A model generated the notes under the pieces. It was not told the origin of the DNA and made no database searches. It was given only the letters and a program-made list of their open reading frames with translations. Both the position numbers and the translations under genes were made by a program. Source: Phorcus lineatus (Eukaryota > Mollusca > Gastropoda > Trochida > Trochidae). From it: a stretch of 64,000 nucleotides of DNA. The DNA is taken from contig OV121094.1 of NCBI GenBank assembly GCA_921293015.1, forward strand, positions 4,826,764-4,890,763, written 5' to 3'. Positions 10,640 through 21,118 of this stretch are shown here, piece after piece (within the stretch, counting starts at the first letter, position 1; each line of letters begins with the position of its first letter).

Positions 10640-10870
10640 GACATTTGTCAGTAAACGTGCAATATTCACGACATATGTAAAACCAATATGTGTTACTATG
10701 TGTCCGAGCTGCACACGTGCAATATACACGTACGTAGCTATGAAACGTGCTGTGCAAGCATCTCATTACCATATGTCAGAGCTGCACGCGTGCAATAAAC
10801 ACGTACATATCTACGACACATGCTGTGCAAACATCTCATTAGCTGCACACGTGCACAATACACGTCATTT
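10640..10870. promoter_or_regulatory. Tandem E-box/N-box array 3' of HES copy 2
   Basis: About three imperfect 70-75-bp units, each with GAGCTGCACACGTGCAATA or a close variant followed by ACACGTAC and GTGCTGTGCAA. They give CACGTG at 10714-10719 and 10848-10853 and CACGCG at 10785-10790, the site types preferred by HES/HEY proteins. A related array is at 17890-18075. Confidence 0.55.
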
Positions 10871-11041
10871 TTCATATTAAAAAGCCAAGTAATGTATCAG
10901 TCAGTGAGGTCTGCTTTGCTCTGAGAATAAACATCAGATACATTGGAGAGAAAGTTTCATGAATGTACTTCATCAGCTTCATCAAGGCTTCTACTGGTAA
11001 ATATAAATGAAAAACAAACTTTGGAGTAAAACATATGATAA

Positions 11042-11047
11042 TTTATT
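11042..11047 (-). terminator. Poly(A) signal of HES copy 2
   Basis: Minus-strand AATAAA about 250 bp after the stop, in the same context as in copies 1 and 3. Confidence 0.65.
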
Positions 11048-11293
11048 TAACAAGTGACAAAGTTCAAATAAATATTCACAGCAATGAATTTCAATCTATA
11101 ACAAGCACTATATTGTGGTTCAAAGACTCTGGACGGAATGTATGACAACTCGATAAAGTGTCACATTTCTGAAAAATGTCTTGCATTACAGAAAATGCAG
11201 TGTTTATGATTTCAACGAAGTTCTGTAAATGATAATCCTCATGTTTATCGCGTGTTTATGGCGCCTTTAATTAAGAACGTTTCTACGTTTCAA

Positions 11294-12219
11294 TCACCAG
11301 GGCCTCCAAGGTTGCTGCTGCTTCTGTTCCGGGTGGATTTTCTGAGAATACAACAGGGTACTCTCCACCCAGGCGCTCACTCTTCCCTCCACAAACCTCT
11401 CCTCCTTCTCTCTCCACCCACCTCCACACAACTCAGAGTCTGAGGCACTTCGCCACTGTTTCGCATCTGAGGAACTTCGCCACTGTTTCACATCTGAGGC
11501 TGGTGAACTCATGTAACCGCTGTCATCCAAAAGGCTTTCTTTTCTAGAAGGAGTTGTGCAAGCTAAAAAGTAAGGATGGGATAGAGGATGTTGGTAGGCT
11601 ACAATGTCTCGTGGAAATGACGGCATATGTTGTGTTGATGGCGTCACGGGAACCTGCTTCACGTGTCCGAGTCTTGCACTGAGGTGTTTCCTCAGCTGAT
11701 TGTGCACATTGTCCGATACTCCAGGGAGAGACTGCACGTACGAGAGAATTTCTTCAGCACATCTAGAGAATCCTTGCTGGAAACGAGCTTGTACAGTTTC
11801 TTTCACTTTTTGAGGAGTTGTGTTGATTTTCCTCACGTTCCTCAGATAGTCCACTGTGCTCTCCAGTATCTCAGCTTTCTCCATTTTCTCATAGTTTGGG
11901 TCCTGGAGATGAGAGAAGTAAATATAAGTCATTGTTTACCAGGTACATAATTTCATATAAATACAAATGCAGACAGTGTAATGATTGAGATTTTTAATTC
12001 TCAATATTTAACTAAATGAAATTTTCGAGGCGTTGCTTAGAGGATTAATTTTCCAAAAATACTTACATTGTGTTTTTCTGCTGCACATACAATGTCTTTT
12101 ATCTGGATCATACATTTGTTGATGCGAGCTCGTCTCCGTTTTTCTGCCAAGAGCTTCCTCCCTTTCCTACTTCCGGTACATTCAATATCAGAGTCCGATC
12201 TAGCTTCGTAGGTCTCCAT
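11294..12219 (-). CDS. HES/E(spl)-family bHLH-Orange transcriptional repressor, copy 2
   Basis: Second paralogue, same structure as copy 1: exon 12067-12219 (51 codons), intron 11903-12066 (164 bp), exon 11294-11902, giving 253 residues. The bHLH (about 18-78) has NKCMIQIKD in helix 1, as in insect E(spl) RINKC. The Orange domain (about 88-131) reads FQQGFSRCAEEILSYV, the Ser-rich stretch again has a doubled KQWRS, and the end is WRPW. Leu23 replaces the family proline. Exon 2 is the same length as in copy 1 (609 bp), and both differ from copy 3 by one codon. Known role of the family: a Notch-induced, Groucho-dependent repressor of proneural genes; the exact process in this animal is unknown. 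Confidence 0.93.
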
Positions 12220-12224
12220 CTCTT

Positions 12225-12420
12225 AGTTTGATGTGTTCAGTAGCGAGATACAAGTTGATGTGAAGGAACGCAGCCAGTCCCCCTTTTTATACCCGGCCAG
12301 GCATTCCCACACACGCCTCATTAAATGTTGACACCTGAATAGAGCCTCGCGTTCAGCCAATCAGAGCGCAGTTTGTTAAGTGTCGGCACGCGCCGGTTCG
12401 CGCTAATCTTGTCTTGAGCC
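12225..12420 (-). promoter_or_regulatory. HES copy 2 promoter
   Basis: TATA box (TATAAAAA) at 12284-12291, consensus Su(H) TGTGGGAA on the minus strand at 12304-12311, E-box CAGGTG near 12332-12337, CCAAT at 12357-12361 and CACGCG at 12387-12392. Compared with copies 1 and 3 it lacks the short CCCGAACAG stretch before the CCAAT box. Confidence 0.75.
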
Positions 12421-12539
12421 AGATGTTCGTCTCCTGTTCTGACGAGCTTGATGAGGTATTTGACTCGGACCGGTGTCTTCAGTAGCGTGACACGAGGCGT
12501 TAGTAACCTTATAACAGTTGGTTAGTTAGAGACGAGCAC

Positions 12540-13290
12540 CTGTTCTGGAGTGTACAGTTATTTGTGTCATTTCCTATATTGGATGCGTCGGCAGTAGTTT
12601 GCTTCCACTTCATCTATGTATAAATCATAGTTTTAGTATACATTATAAGCAAGTATTTCTTATTAATTTGTATTTAGATGGAACAAGATATTAGCCATGT
12701 AAATTGATAAACATTAAAAATATCATTTCAGTTTTTTGAAAATGTGTGTTTTTAAAAATTTAAGAATAAGTATTCTTTAACGTAGAATATAGAACAAAAC
12801 CAAAACCACATTTTGGTTTCCCTATTTCGACAGCTTTACCCATTTTGTATTCGTATCGCAGAAATATCAGAATTGGACAGATCGTTAATCAAAAGTCTCA
12901 CTTCGTGTACTAATCTTACAACAACGTATAATAAATACGAGTCTGTAGGACAGACCATGAAATAAGGTAGACGCATATGCAAGTCTATAAAATAACATCT
13001 GAAAATGAAGAAATTTCAGTCTCCTTTTCATTTCATTTAAAACTTCTAAATTTGTCGATTAACTGATGCATTGTTAGACTAAATAAATACATAAGATCCT
13101 CTGAGGACATTCTATTTTAACAGTGCAGAATAAGAAATTAATTTACACATTTTCACTATGACAGACTATTTACATATACAAAAGGTGCAGAATAGGTAAT
13201 CAACTATATTAAAATTTACAAAATTTAACATATTAATTGTAAAGTTTAAGGGTCATTCTCTTAAAACATGTAGTCGGGTAGATAGTCTGC
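12540..13290. other. Intergenic AT-rich DNA, nothing recognised
   Basis: No gene or named repeat. The first part (12420-12560) continues the conserved distal HES promoter; beyond that no similarity within the window was noticed. Confidence 0.4.
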
Positions 13291-13347
13291 ACCATTTCCC
13301 AATGTAGTAACTGTTAATTGATTTCGCGGTGTATATAACAAGGAGTT

Positions 13348-13416
13348 GATTAATCCACTCTCATCCACTTCACCTGGCGCCAAATAGGCAATGGATTATC
13401 TAACAGGTCTATGTTT
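13348..13416. promoter_or_regulatory. TAATCC / AGGTCTATGTTT module, copy 2
   Basis: TTAATCCACTCTCATCCACT, CACCTGGCGCC and, 20 bp later, TAACAGGTCTATGTTTTA, about 1.1 kb upstream of HES copy 2. Flanking similarity to copy 3 starts earlier (about 13300, GTAGTAACTGTTAA) and includes CAGAAACACT after it. Confidence 0.6.
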
Positions 13417-14196
13417 TAATCTACTACAGAAACACTATATATTGATGATAGATATATGACTGAAAGGTAAGGTGTTGATTCGTCAAGCGTTGTTAATAAA
13501 AGTTGTTATTCTGAAGATCATGGTTTTCTTATGGAAGTGTTCATAAAGTTCAAATGATATAATTTGTGTCTTAAGTCAACCAAATTTAATGCCCGTTTCT
13601 AAAACTCTCAATATTTTGTAAAACACGTTTTTAATTAAAAATTCAGGACATATTCCAATTGTCAAACAGACAGAAAGACAGTCCATTAAAGTCCCATCTC
13701 AATACATAATAATATATAAATGTTCTCTACTAGGGGCCCTGTATACACCAGATTAACGTTCAAGCCTTTTATTTGTGCTAATTAACTCGTTTAACATTAA
13801 TCACTGTTTCATAAAATCACATGGAATAGAGACATAAGCTTAATTAATTTGATGTTATTTAGAGTAACAAAAGTGAAAACAGTCAATGAGCCACTTTAGA
13901 TCATCAACCTTTTGGCTCCATTGATTCTTATAAGTGAAACGAATACAGATAATTTGCAATAATCAAAATTATGCGTTGCGCATGTTATTTATGTAAACAG
14001 TATAGCAAAGGTTTTGGATATAATTTTTTAAAATCTTAATCGTTTCATTTCAAAGGATCTAAATAGAATCGCTCCAGTTCACGTAATCCTGTTACAATCT
14101 GTTGATAAATAACTTACAATCATTGACACTCTCTGAATTATAAACTTCTTTCTGCTTCATAAATTCCTCTACCAGAAACGCTATTGTAAACCAATT
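13417..14196. other. Intergenic AT-rich DNA, nothing recognised
   Basis: No supported gene, repeat or motif. Confidence 0.4.
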
Positions 14197-14484
14197 ATAT
14201 CAATTTCCCCGTTTATTCACGCAGCTCTATCAATACATCGCTATGTTTTGACATCTGAATAGCCCGGCGCGTTCCAGCAAGCTCAGCCAATCACAGCGAG
14301 GAATTCTGTATCGACACGCGCCGGCTCGTGGTGACCCGGATGCAGATGTATGGGAATTTTATGATGACGGCCTCTGACAAAGTAACGGTTGTCTACCTCT
14401 CATCTACCCGGCGTGACACGTAGCGTTATGTGCAGAAACACACCTGTCCGTGTTATTAACTTACCTGGACTGAGAGAAAACAGA
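14197..14484 (-). promoter_or_regulatory. Orphan HES-type promoter, copy B
   Basis: Close relative of 7500-7790, sharing CAATACATCGCTATG, GACATCTGAATAGCCCG, CAGCCAATCACAGCG and ACCCGGCGTGACACGTAGCG. It carries CACGCGCCGGCTCG like the true HES promoters. The Su(H) site of copy A is changed here to TATGGGAA. No HES exon follows. Confidence 0.7.
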
Positions 14485-14717
14485 AGAGTAAGAATATTAT
14501 CTTATTTATGTGTCATTAAAGTCATTTCTTTGTTTATTGCTACCAGAAAACTTGGACAAATAAATTTACTTGACTTCCAAAGACCTTTTAACCATTGCAG
14601 GCGATGGATTTCACGTGATGCGTATATGACAATACATATGTAGCTTTATTGATTTAAAAAAAAAGTAAATAACGATTTTAGCAATTATACTTTTTCTCTT
14701 TGTAAGGTGTAAACCAT

Positions 14718-14815
14718 ATATGATGATGTTGATGTTGCTGATGATGTTGTTGATGATGATGATGACGATGTTGATGTTGCTGATGATGTTGTTGACGAAG
14801 ATGATGAGGTTGGTG
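14718..14815. repeat. GATGTT/GATGAT trinucleotide microsatellite
   Basis: About 95 bp of mixed GAT and GTT triplets with one longer repeated phrase (GTTGATGTTGCTGATGATG). The open frames over it are repeat artefacts. Confidence 0.85.
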
Positions 14816-15151
14816 ATTTATTTATGTGTCACACCACACTCTCTTAAAATGGTCGTACCAAAAATATATATTGTACTCATTATTTCTTTTATCTTTACAT
14901 GCATTTTGCAAAATTTTATGAATTTTTAATGTATTGTCTGATATGGCCTTTTACCTGCTTGTACATTTTATTTCACATTGTACCAAAATGTGTATGACCT
15001 CTCTGTATGTACAAAACATATGTTTGGGACATGAATAAAAAAAATTCTCTCTCTATCTTTATATATATATTAAATGGCTGACTGATGAAACCTATTCTCA
15101 AACATTCTATAGGCCTAAACCATTTACACGTATAAAAACAGTAACATTAGT
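14816..15151. other. Intergenic AT-rich DNA
   Basis: Ends in AATAAAAAAAATTCTCTCTC near 15036, which may be the tail of a small retroposon. Otherwise nothing recognised. Confidence 0.3.
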
Positions 15152-15418
15152 TTCAGCAGACAGGCGTCAGTTTGACAACATCGTCGTGTCAGAACAAGTA
15201 CAGGTGACATTATCAGCTAATTACAACTTCGTTACAGGTAAGTGATGCTGGACGAGTCCAGTGTTTTACCTTTGTTGATGTGCAGTCAAATGTGTAATTA
15301 TCAACACGAATCAAACGCCTCAGGAGGTAGATAATGCTAGATGTATACTATAGACACTAAACAAGTAGGTGATAATGTCAATATACCATGGCGGAGTGAG
15401 GATAATTATGTCTGGAGC
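15152..15418. promoter_or_regulatory. Conserved non-coding block B, copy 2
   Basis: Matches 8568-8822 across about 250 bp with small indels; keeps CGTTACAGGTAA, GCCTCAGGAGGTAGATAA and GGCGGAGTGAGGAT. Confidence 0.5.
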
Positions 15419-15699
15419 GTCTAGAGTATATAAAGATAAGCCAATAAATACATAAACGTTTAATGGTATATCACACAACACACGGTGACAGAAAGTCAGT
15501 AAATGACAGAAATAACATGTCTGGGAATAATAATTATAAAATACTTAATATTTCCATTTCAGCCCTTTAATAAAGTTGTTGAATGAATGACATATCTCGT
15601 TAACATGACAACAGAATGAACATGTAGCCAATAACTAAAAAGAGCTTTGTAGGTGTGAAGCGTCTGAAGTTGTAAAGGTATGCCAAGAAGTAAATAAAG

Positions 15700-15925
15700 A
15701 AGAAGAAGAATATATTTTATTTACGTGTTACATGTTGTTATAAAACATTTGGAACATATTCAAAATCAATTTTAAAAACAACATCCAGCCTAAAAGGCTT
15801 ACGAGACACGAATATCATTGATAATCTAAAACAATATTAGATAAAAACATATACATTGTTAAAATGGTGTGATGACACAGTCGCAAAAATGTTTATAATA
15901 CAAGAGATAACTGCATGTTTATTTT
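15700..15925 (-). mobile_element. LINE 3' UTR fragment, reverse copy of 6190-6330
   Basis: On the minus strand it reads like 6190-6330, including CACCATTTTAACAATGTATA and GTGTCTCGTAAGCC, and ends in a (TTC)n-like stretch (GAAGAAGAAGAA on the plus strand). 5'-truncated and non-coding. It is absent from the matching place in the previous HES unit, so it was inserted after duplication or lost from the other unit. Confidence 0.6.
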
Positions 15926-16670
15926 GGAAGTCAGGCTATATTTTGTGGAAACGAAATTCAAGGAGACATTTCAGTTTTTACAAAATCAGTATTAGTAAAC
16001 AAAGTTGAAACCTGTTACTGAGGGTAAAATTTTTGTTAATCAGACTTGACAACTATTAAATGAGAACTCAAACATGTAAAATAAAACAAGCATGAGAAGC
16101 GAAATGAAGTGAATTAAGCTACGAAGAGTGAAGCCATACGGCGTGCGAGTGTGACAAGCTGTGTTGATTCTTCTTGTCATAAATCATTTGTAGATATGTT
16201 GATACTCTATCTATAAATAGAAGTTATTTTCTTAATGTGAAGGTAGTAATAGTAAGGATTGTTCATGTCATTTCCCGTAAAACAAGTTTGCGAAGCGCTT
16301 GCCGATAAGTCAGGTTCTTTAAACATTTACATGGTGTATCACAATTTTCTCGACAGCAAGAATGAAGGTCAGTATGAAATGCTGGAGAGAAGATAACTGT
16401 TATTATTATTATTATTATACGTATGCGTGTCTGTCATAAATTCATTGCCTAAATAACAAACCAATTTCACATTAGAACAAACATATGAACTCATGGAGCA
16501 GGTAACTAAATAATTCATTCGTCATTGTTTATTGTTGAGTTATTTGTTTCAGTATACGACCAATCAACATCTATAGCAATATATATTTTACTATTATTTA
16601 AATGTCATCCATCGAAAGTAAAAAATACTGTAACCTTAAAAATATTACTTTTATTTTTGCTGATATAACC
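15926..16670. other. Intergenic, nothing recognised except an ATT run
   Basis: A (TTA)n run lies near 16400-16420. No gene or clear motif. Confidence 0.4.
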
Positions 16671-16870
16671 ATAAATTGGTTCGTTATCGAAAACGTCTCA
16701 AAAGCCAGCACGACTTCCATATGTCCAGTTGTACAGATAAGTCAATTAGTGTCACGTCAGATCAACTGATATCTCTGGTATATCACACTCACTGTGACGT
16801 CACAAATGATTGATGACGTATCCACATTGTTGAAAGACACCCATTGAAAGCACAAACTGTTAACAGACTG
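16671..16870. promoter_or_regulatory. Conserved block C with CRE site, copy 2
   Basis: Matches 9186-9380. The palindromic CRE TGACGTCA is kept at 16795-16802, and TGATGACGTA follows with the same spacing. Confidence 0.55.
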
Positions 16871-17379
16871 CTTAATATAATTTCTCTCGAGGGAATGCAA
16901 AGAAACTGAACAGTCTATTGAACAAAACTGTCATTTACAAGTTTATGGTCATTTAAAAAGTTATAACGACATTATGTAAGGCATGGGCAGCTTATTCAAC
17001 AATGCACAGTGATATACCATTGCTTATAGTCATGAAAGTGCGTTGATAATGACCTTGGTTCATATATGCAATTTGTTATGATTTTATTATACATAACCAA
17101 TTATACAATTTTACGAATGTCCTTAAAATCAGTTTAACGTTTCAAATCATGTCAAGATGTAAAGTTGAATTGAATAGTGTTTTTTCTAGTCTGGATTTAT
17201 CATCCTCTACATGCGATTTATGAAATTGTATTACTATCTGCCTTATATATTTAGATAGAGAAACTAAATTCATTCTTTTCTTTATCTCAAGGTGAAATCA
17301 CCCAGAATACATTTCGATTTTCTTGCAATTCATTTGTTGACTCACATATAAACAATTTGTCTGTTAAAGTATCTCTAGT
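16871..17379. other. Intergenic, weakly conserved
   Basis: Between conserved blocks C and D; AT-rich with no recognisable gene. Confidence 0.35.
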
Positions 17380-17690
17380 CAAACACGTGTATGATGGCTC
17401 TTTATATAACGGCGGGGATTCCCCTTGTAATCAGTTCACACGAGCTCTTCTACATGACTTCACTATAAATCTCTGTCAGAAAATTCCTTCACTCAATGTC
17501 CATCAAAAGATGATAAAAACTCCGCACACGGTTTGGCAGCAAGATGATGAATAGAGCACGCCGACTGTCAAAATGTCACGCGCTGCTAATGTACATAAAT
17601 AGGTCTTCACAAGAAGGGTATGTCTGTCTAAAATATGAGAGAAGTGCGCCCCCTCGCGGTCATACACTACAGGAATCTCGTGCTCTCATT
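17380..17690 (+). promoter_or_regulatory. Conserved block D, copy 2: kappa-B palindrome, TATA, CTCF-like site
   Basis: GGGGATTCCCC at 17414-17424, TATAAA at 17464-17469 and GCGCCCCCTCGCGG at 17646-17659 are all unchanged from copy 1, although the DNA between them has diverged. This supports selection on the motifs, but comparing two copies alone cannot prove it. Confidence 0.55.
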
Positions 17691-17889
17691 GGAGGAAGAT
17701 GACAGCCTCGACTCACATCACGATATCGTCTTTTCATTAATTTTTATTAACCTCAGACACTCTTATATTTGTTCCAATTCTCCCCAATGAGTCACATTTT
17801 CCTAATTATAAACTTGTTCATGAATATGCGTTTTCCTCAAAAACTTTAAGGCAAATTGTTTAATTTGATGTTTTGTTGATGTTTATGAA

Positions 17890-18075
17890 ACTCACTACCA
17901 TATGTCAAAGCTGCACAGATGAAACATACACGTGCAAATATACCACGTGTTGTGCAAGCATCTGATACCATTGGCCATAGGTTAACGTGTAATATTCACG
18001 TCCATCTCTATGACACATGCTGCGCAAGTATCCAGTTATCATGTGTCAGAGATGCACACGTGCACTATACACGCC
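17890..18075. promoter_or_regulatory. E-box array 3' of HES copy 3
   Basis: Related to 10640-10870: GAGCTGCACACGTGC-like units with GTGTTGTGCAAGCATCTG. CACGTG occurs near 17945 and near 18058. Confidence 0.5.
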
Positions 18076-18249
18076 ATGTTTCATATTATGTTTCAAAGCA
18101 AAGTGTTGTATCCCTTAGTGAGGTCTGCATTGCTCTGGGAATATAGATATAATGAAGGGAAGAGGAGGTTTCATGAATGTACACCATCAGCTTCTTCAAG
18201 ACTTCTACATATAAATGAAAGACAAACTTTAGAGTTAAACATATGATAA

Positions 18250-18255
18250 TTTATT
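18250..18255 (-). terminator. Poly(A) signal of HES copy 3
   Basis: Minus-strand AATAAA about 275 bp after the stop, in the conserved 3' UTR end. Confidence 0.65.
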
Positions 18256-18528
18256 TAACAAGAGAACTTTATGTTCAAATAAATATTCACAGCGATAAAT
18301 TTCAAAATAAAACAAGCACTATAGTTTGGTTCACAGACTCTGGACGGAATGTATCACAACTTGACAAAGAGTCACATTTCTGTAAGATGTCTTGCATTAC
18401 AGAAAAAGATGTGTGTATGACTTAATTCAACATAGTTCTGAAAATGACAATCCATAATATTATGTCTATCGTGTGTTTATGACACCGTTGATCCGTTGAT
18501 TAAGAACGTTTCAGTTCCCATATTTCCA

Positions 18529-19562
18529 TCACCAGGGCCTCCATGGTTGCTGCTGCTTCTGTTCCGGGTGGATTTTCTGAGAATACAACAGGGTACTCTC
18601 CACCCAGGCGCTCACTCTCCCCTTCACAAAACTTCTCTCCTCCTTCTCTCTCCACCCACCTCCACACAGCTCAGAGTCTGAGACACTTCGCCACTGTTTC
18701 GCATCTGAGGAACTTCGCCACTGTTTCGCATCTGAGGCTGGGGAACTCATGTAACCGCTGTCATTCAAATGGTCCTCTTTACTTGAAGGCGTTGTGCAAG
18801 CTAAAAAGTAAGGATGGGATAGGGGGTGTTGATAAGTTGCAATGGCTCGTGGATATGACGTCAATTGATGCGCTGATGACGTCACAGGAACCTGCTGCCC
18901 GTGTCCGAGTCTTGCACTGAGGTGTTTCCTCAGCTGATTGTGCACATTGTCCGATACTCCAGGGAGAGACTGCACGTACGAGAGAATTTCTTCAGCACAT
19001 CTGGAGAATCCCTGCTGGAATCGAGCTTGCACAGTTTCTTTCACTTTTTGAGGAGTTGTGTTGATTTTCCTCACGTTCCTCAGATAGTCCACTGTGCTCT
19101 CCAGAATCTCAGCTTTCTCCATTTTCTCATAGTTTGGGTCCTGGGTGAAGAGAAGCAAACATAAGTACTTGTTTACAAAGTATAATAAATTAAGAGATGG
19201 TACTTGAAGTATTAACGTTTCTTTAAGAATATCGTTTTATTTGTATTCCTTAACTTATGAATATTCAAGTAAATAAACTTGTGAAGAGATTACTTGAAGT
19301 TTTTACTTTTCAAAAATACCTATTTGATTTTCAGTGTAAAAAGGGTTAGATTTTTAAGGAAAATTTTCAAAGGAGAATATTGAAATATGGATTTTTGAAG
19401 AATACTTACATTGTGTTTTTCTGCTGCACAGACGATGTCCTTTATCTGGGTCATACATTTGTTGATGCGAGCTCGTCTCCGTTTTTCTGCCAAGAGCTTC
19501 CTCCCTTTCCTACTTCCGGTACATTCAATATCAGAGTCCGATCTAGCTTCGTAAGTCTCCAT
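18529..19562 (-). CDS. HES/E(spl)-family bHLH-Orange transcriptional repressor, copy 3
   Basis: Third paralogue: exon 19410-19562 (51 codons), intron 19141-19409 (269 bp, longer than the 164-165 bp of the other two), exon 18529-19140, giving 254 residues. The bHLH is almost identical to copy 2 (Thr instead of Ile at residue 38). The Orange domain is unchanged from copy 2. The middle region differs most (TPSSKEDHLNDSGYMSS against TPSRKESLLDDSGYMSS). It ends in WRPW. Leu23 again replaces the family proline. Copies 2 and 3 are each other's closest relatives, so the last duplication produced this pair. Confidence 0.93.
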
Positions 19563-19569
19563 CTCTTAG

Positions 19570-19760
19570 TTTGATGTGTTCAGTAGCGAGATACAAGTTG
19601 ATGTGACGGAACGCAGCCAGTCCCCCTTTTTATACCCGGCCAAGCAATCCCACGCACGCCTCATTTAAGGTTGACACCTGAATAGAGCCTCGCGTTCCCG
19701 AACAGTCAGCCAATCAGAGCGCAGCGTGGTAAGTATCGGCACGCGCCGGCTCGCGGTAAT
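19570..19760 (-). promoter_or_regulatory. HES copy 3 promoter, Su(H) site altered
   Basis: TATA (TATAAAAA) at 19627-19634, CCAAT at 19710-19714 and CACGCG at 19740-19745. The position of the Su(H) site is 19647-19654, but it reads CGTGGGAT on the minus strand, missing the final A of the YGTGRGAA consensus. Confidence 0.7.
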
Positions 19761-20292
19761 CTTGTCTTGAACCAGATGTTCGTCTCCTGTTCTGACGAGC
19801 TTGATGAGATATTTGACTCAGACCAGTGTCTTCAGTAGCGTGACACGTGGCGTTAGTAACTTAGTAACAGTTAGTTAGTTAGTTAGAGAGACGGTCACCT
19901 GTTCTGGAGTGTACAGTTATGTTTTCACTAAACAATTAAATTTCTGTCGCGTTGCCATAGTTTACCTCAACACCTCACTAATACATCACTACCCTTTTCG
20001 ATGTTTTCTGTGAAACATGTTGATTTAAGTAAGCCTAATAAGCTTAAAACTGTTCTTTTCTACTTTAAAAAAACACGTTCGTTTTTTGTGTTTTTTTCAA
20101 TTTGAAATGATAGATTCTCTTAAAAATAGGATATGAAACAATAATATCAAATCATGTCTTTTATTTCTCCTTTTTTACCGTTTATTTCGTCTTCAAAATA
20201 ATCTCTGAAATTTATCAATTTGAAAAGTCTACACGGTACAGTACGTACCCTAATCCAGTGTTGTAACTGTACGTGGTGTAGTTAACAAGAAA
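19761..20292. other. Distal HES copy 3 promoter and AT-rich DNA
   Basis: Up to about 19920 it is homologous to the DNA upstream of copies 1 and 2 (AGTAGCGTGACACGTGGCG, GTCACCTGTTCTGGAGTGTA). After that nothing is recognised. Confidence 0.5.
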
Positions 20293-20363
20293 TTGATAAA
20301 TCCACTTAAACTGGCGCCATATATAAACTCGATTTAAGTTTCTTTCTGACAGGTCTATGTTTT
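20293..20363. promoter_or_regulatory. TAATCC-type / AGGTCTATGTTT module, copy 3
   Basis: ATTGATAAATCCACTTAAAC, TGGCGCC and TCTGACAGGTCTATGTTTTC, about 0.75 kb upstream of HES copy 3. One of the two TAATCC cores is AAATCC here. Confidence 0.55.
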
Positions 20364-20513
20364 CATTTACCACAGAAACACTTATGGCGGTGGTCGATGA
20401 TTGTCCGGATTATATGCGTGTTGTTTCACGATAGTCTGTGTCTGTTCTGAAGATAATGTTTTGTGGAGGAAGTGTTCTTCATCAAATGATGATATAAATT
20501 ACGTACTTACAGG

Positions 20514-21118
20514 TTGTTTAAGAAGGACTGTAGACCAGAACTTTATGTCAGTAATATTATGTCCAGAAATAGGCGTAGTAACCTTACTAAGTTACGTTGT
20601 GGTGTTTTACCCCTTCATATAGAGACAGGACGATATTGCAAACCCCCCAGACCCCTAAATCATAGATTGTGCCCGTTTTGTGATGCTTTTGAGTCTGAAG
20701 CACATTTTCTTTTTAACTGTGACTTTTACCATGATCTTAAACGTACCCTTCTGAATAGTACTAGTTTTAATTCTGACGAAAGTGATTACCTGAAATTTAA
20801 TGTACTTATGAATACAACTGAAACCAAAGCTCTTAAACTTTTAGCTGACACTATTAATAGTATGTTCCGCCGGAGACAATTTCATTCTTGACATATTTTA
20901 CCTCTGTGTTATTTATTTATACATATATATATTTATCTTATTTTATCATATTATTTATTAACATAATCAATGTTGTATATATATCAGTCTTAATAGTGTC
21001 TCGTAAGCCAAAATATGGCTGGGTGATATGTTATATTTTATGCTATTACAATTGACATTTTAACTGTAACATATCATGTGACACTTTAATAAAATAATAC
21101 TGTCTGTCTGTCTGTCTG
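20514..21118 (+). mobile_element. LINE ORF2 C-terminus and 3' tail
   Basis: The frame at 20514-20891 ends in a zinc-binding C-terminal segment typical of a LINE (LCPFCDAFESEAHFLFNC) and a helical tail, then a stop. It is followed by a 3' UTR with GTGTCTCGTAAGCC, ATCATGTGACACTTTAATAA and four CTGT repeats. The family resembles the fragments at 5250-6345 and 22195-22295. It is 5'-truncated, and the open C-terminus suggests it is younger than the others. Confidence 0.7.
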
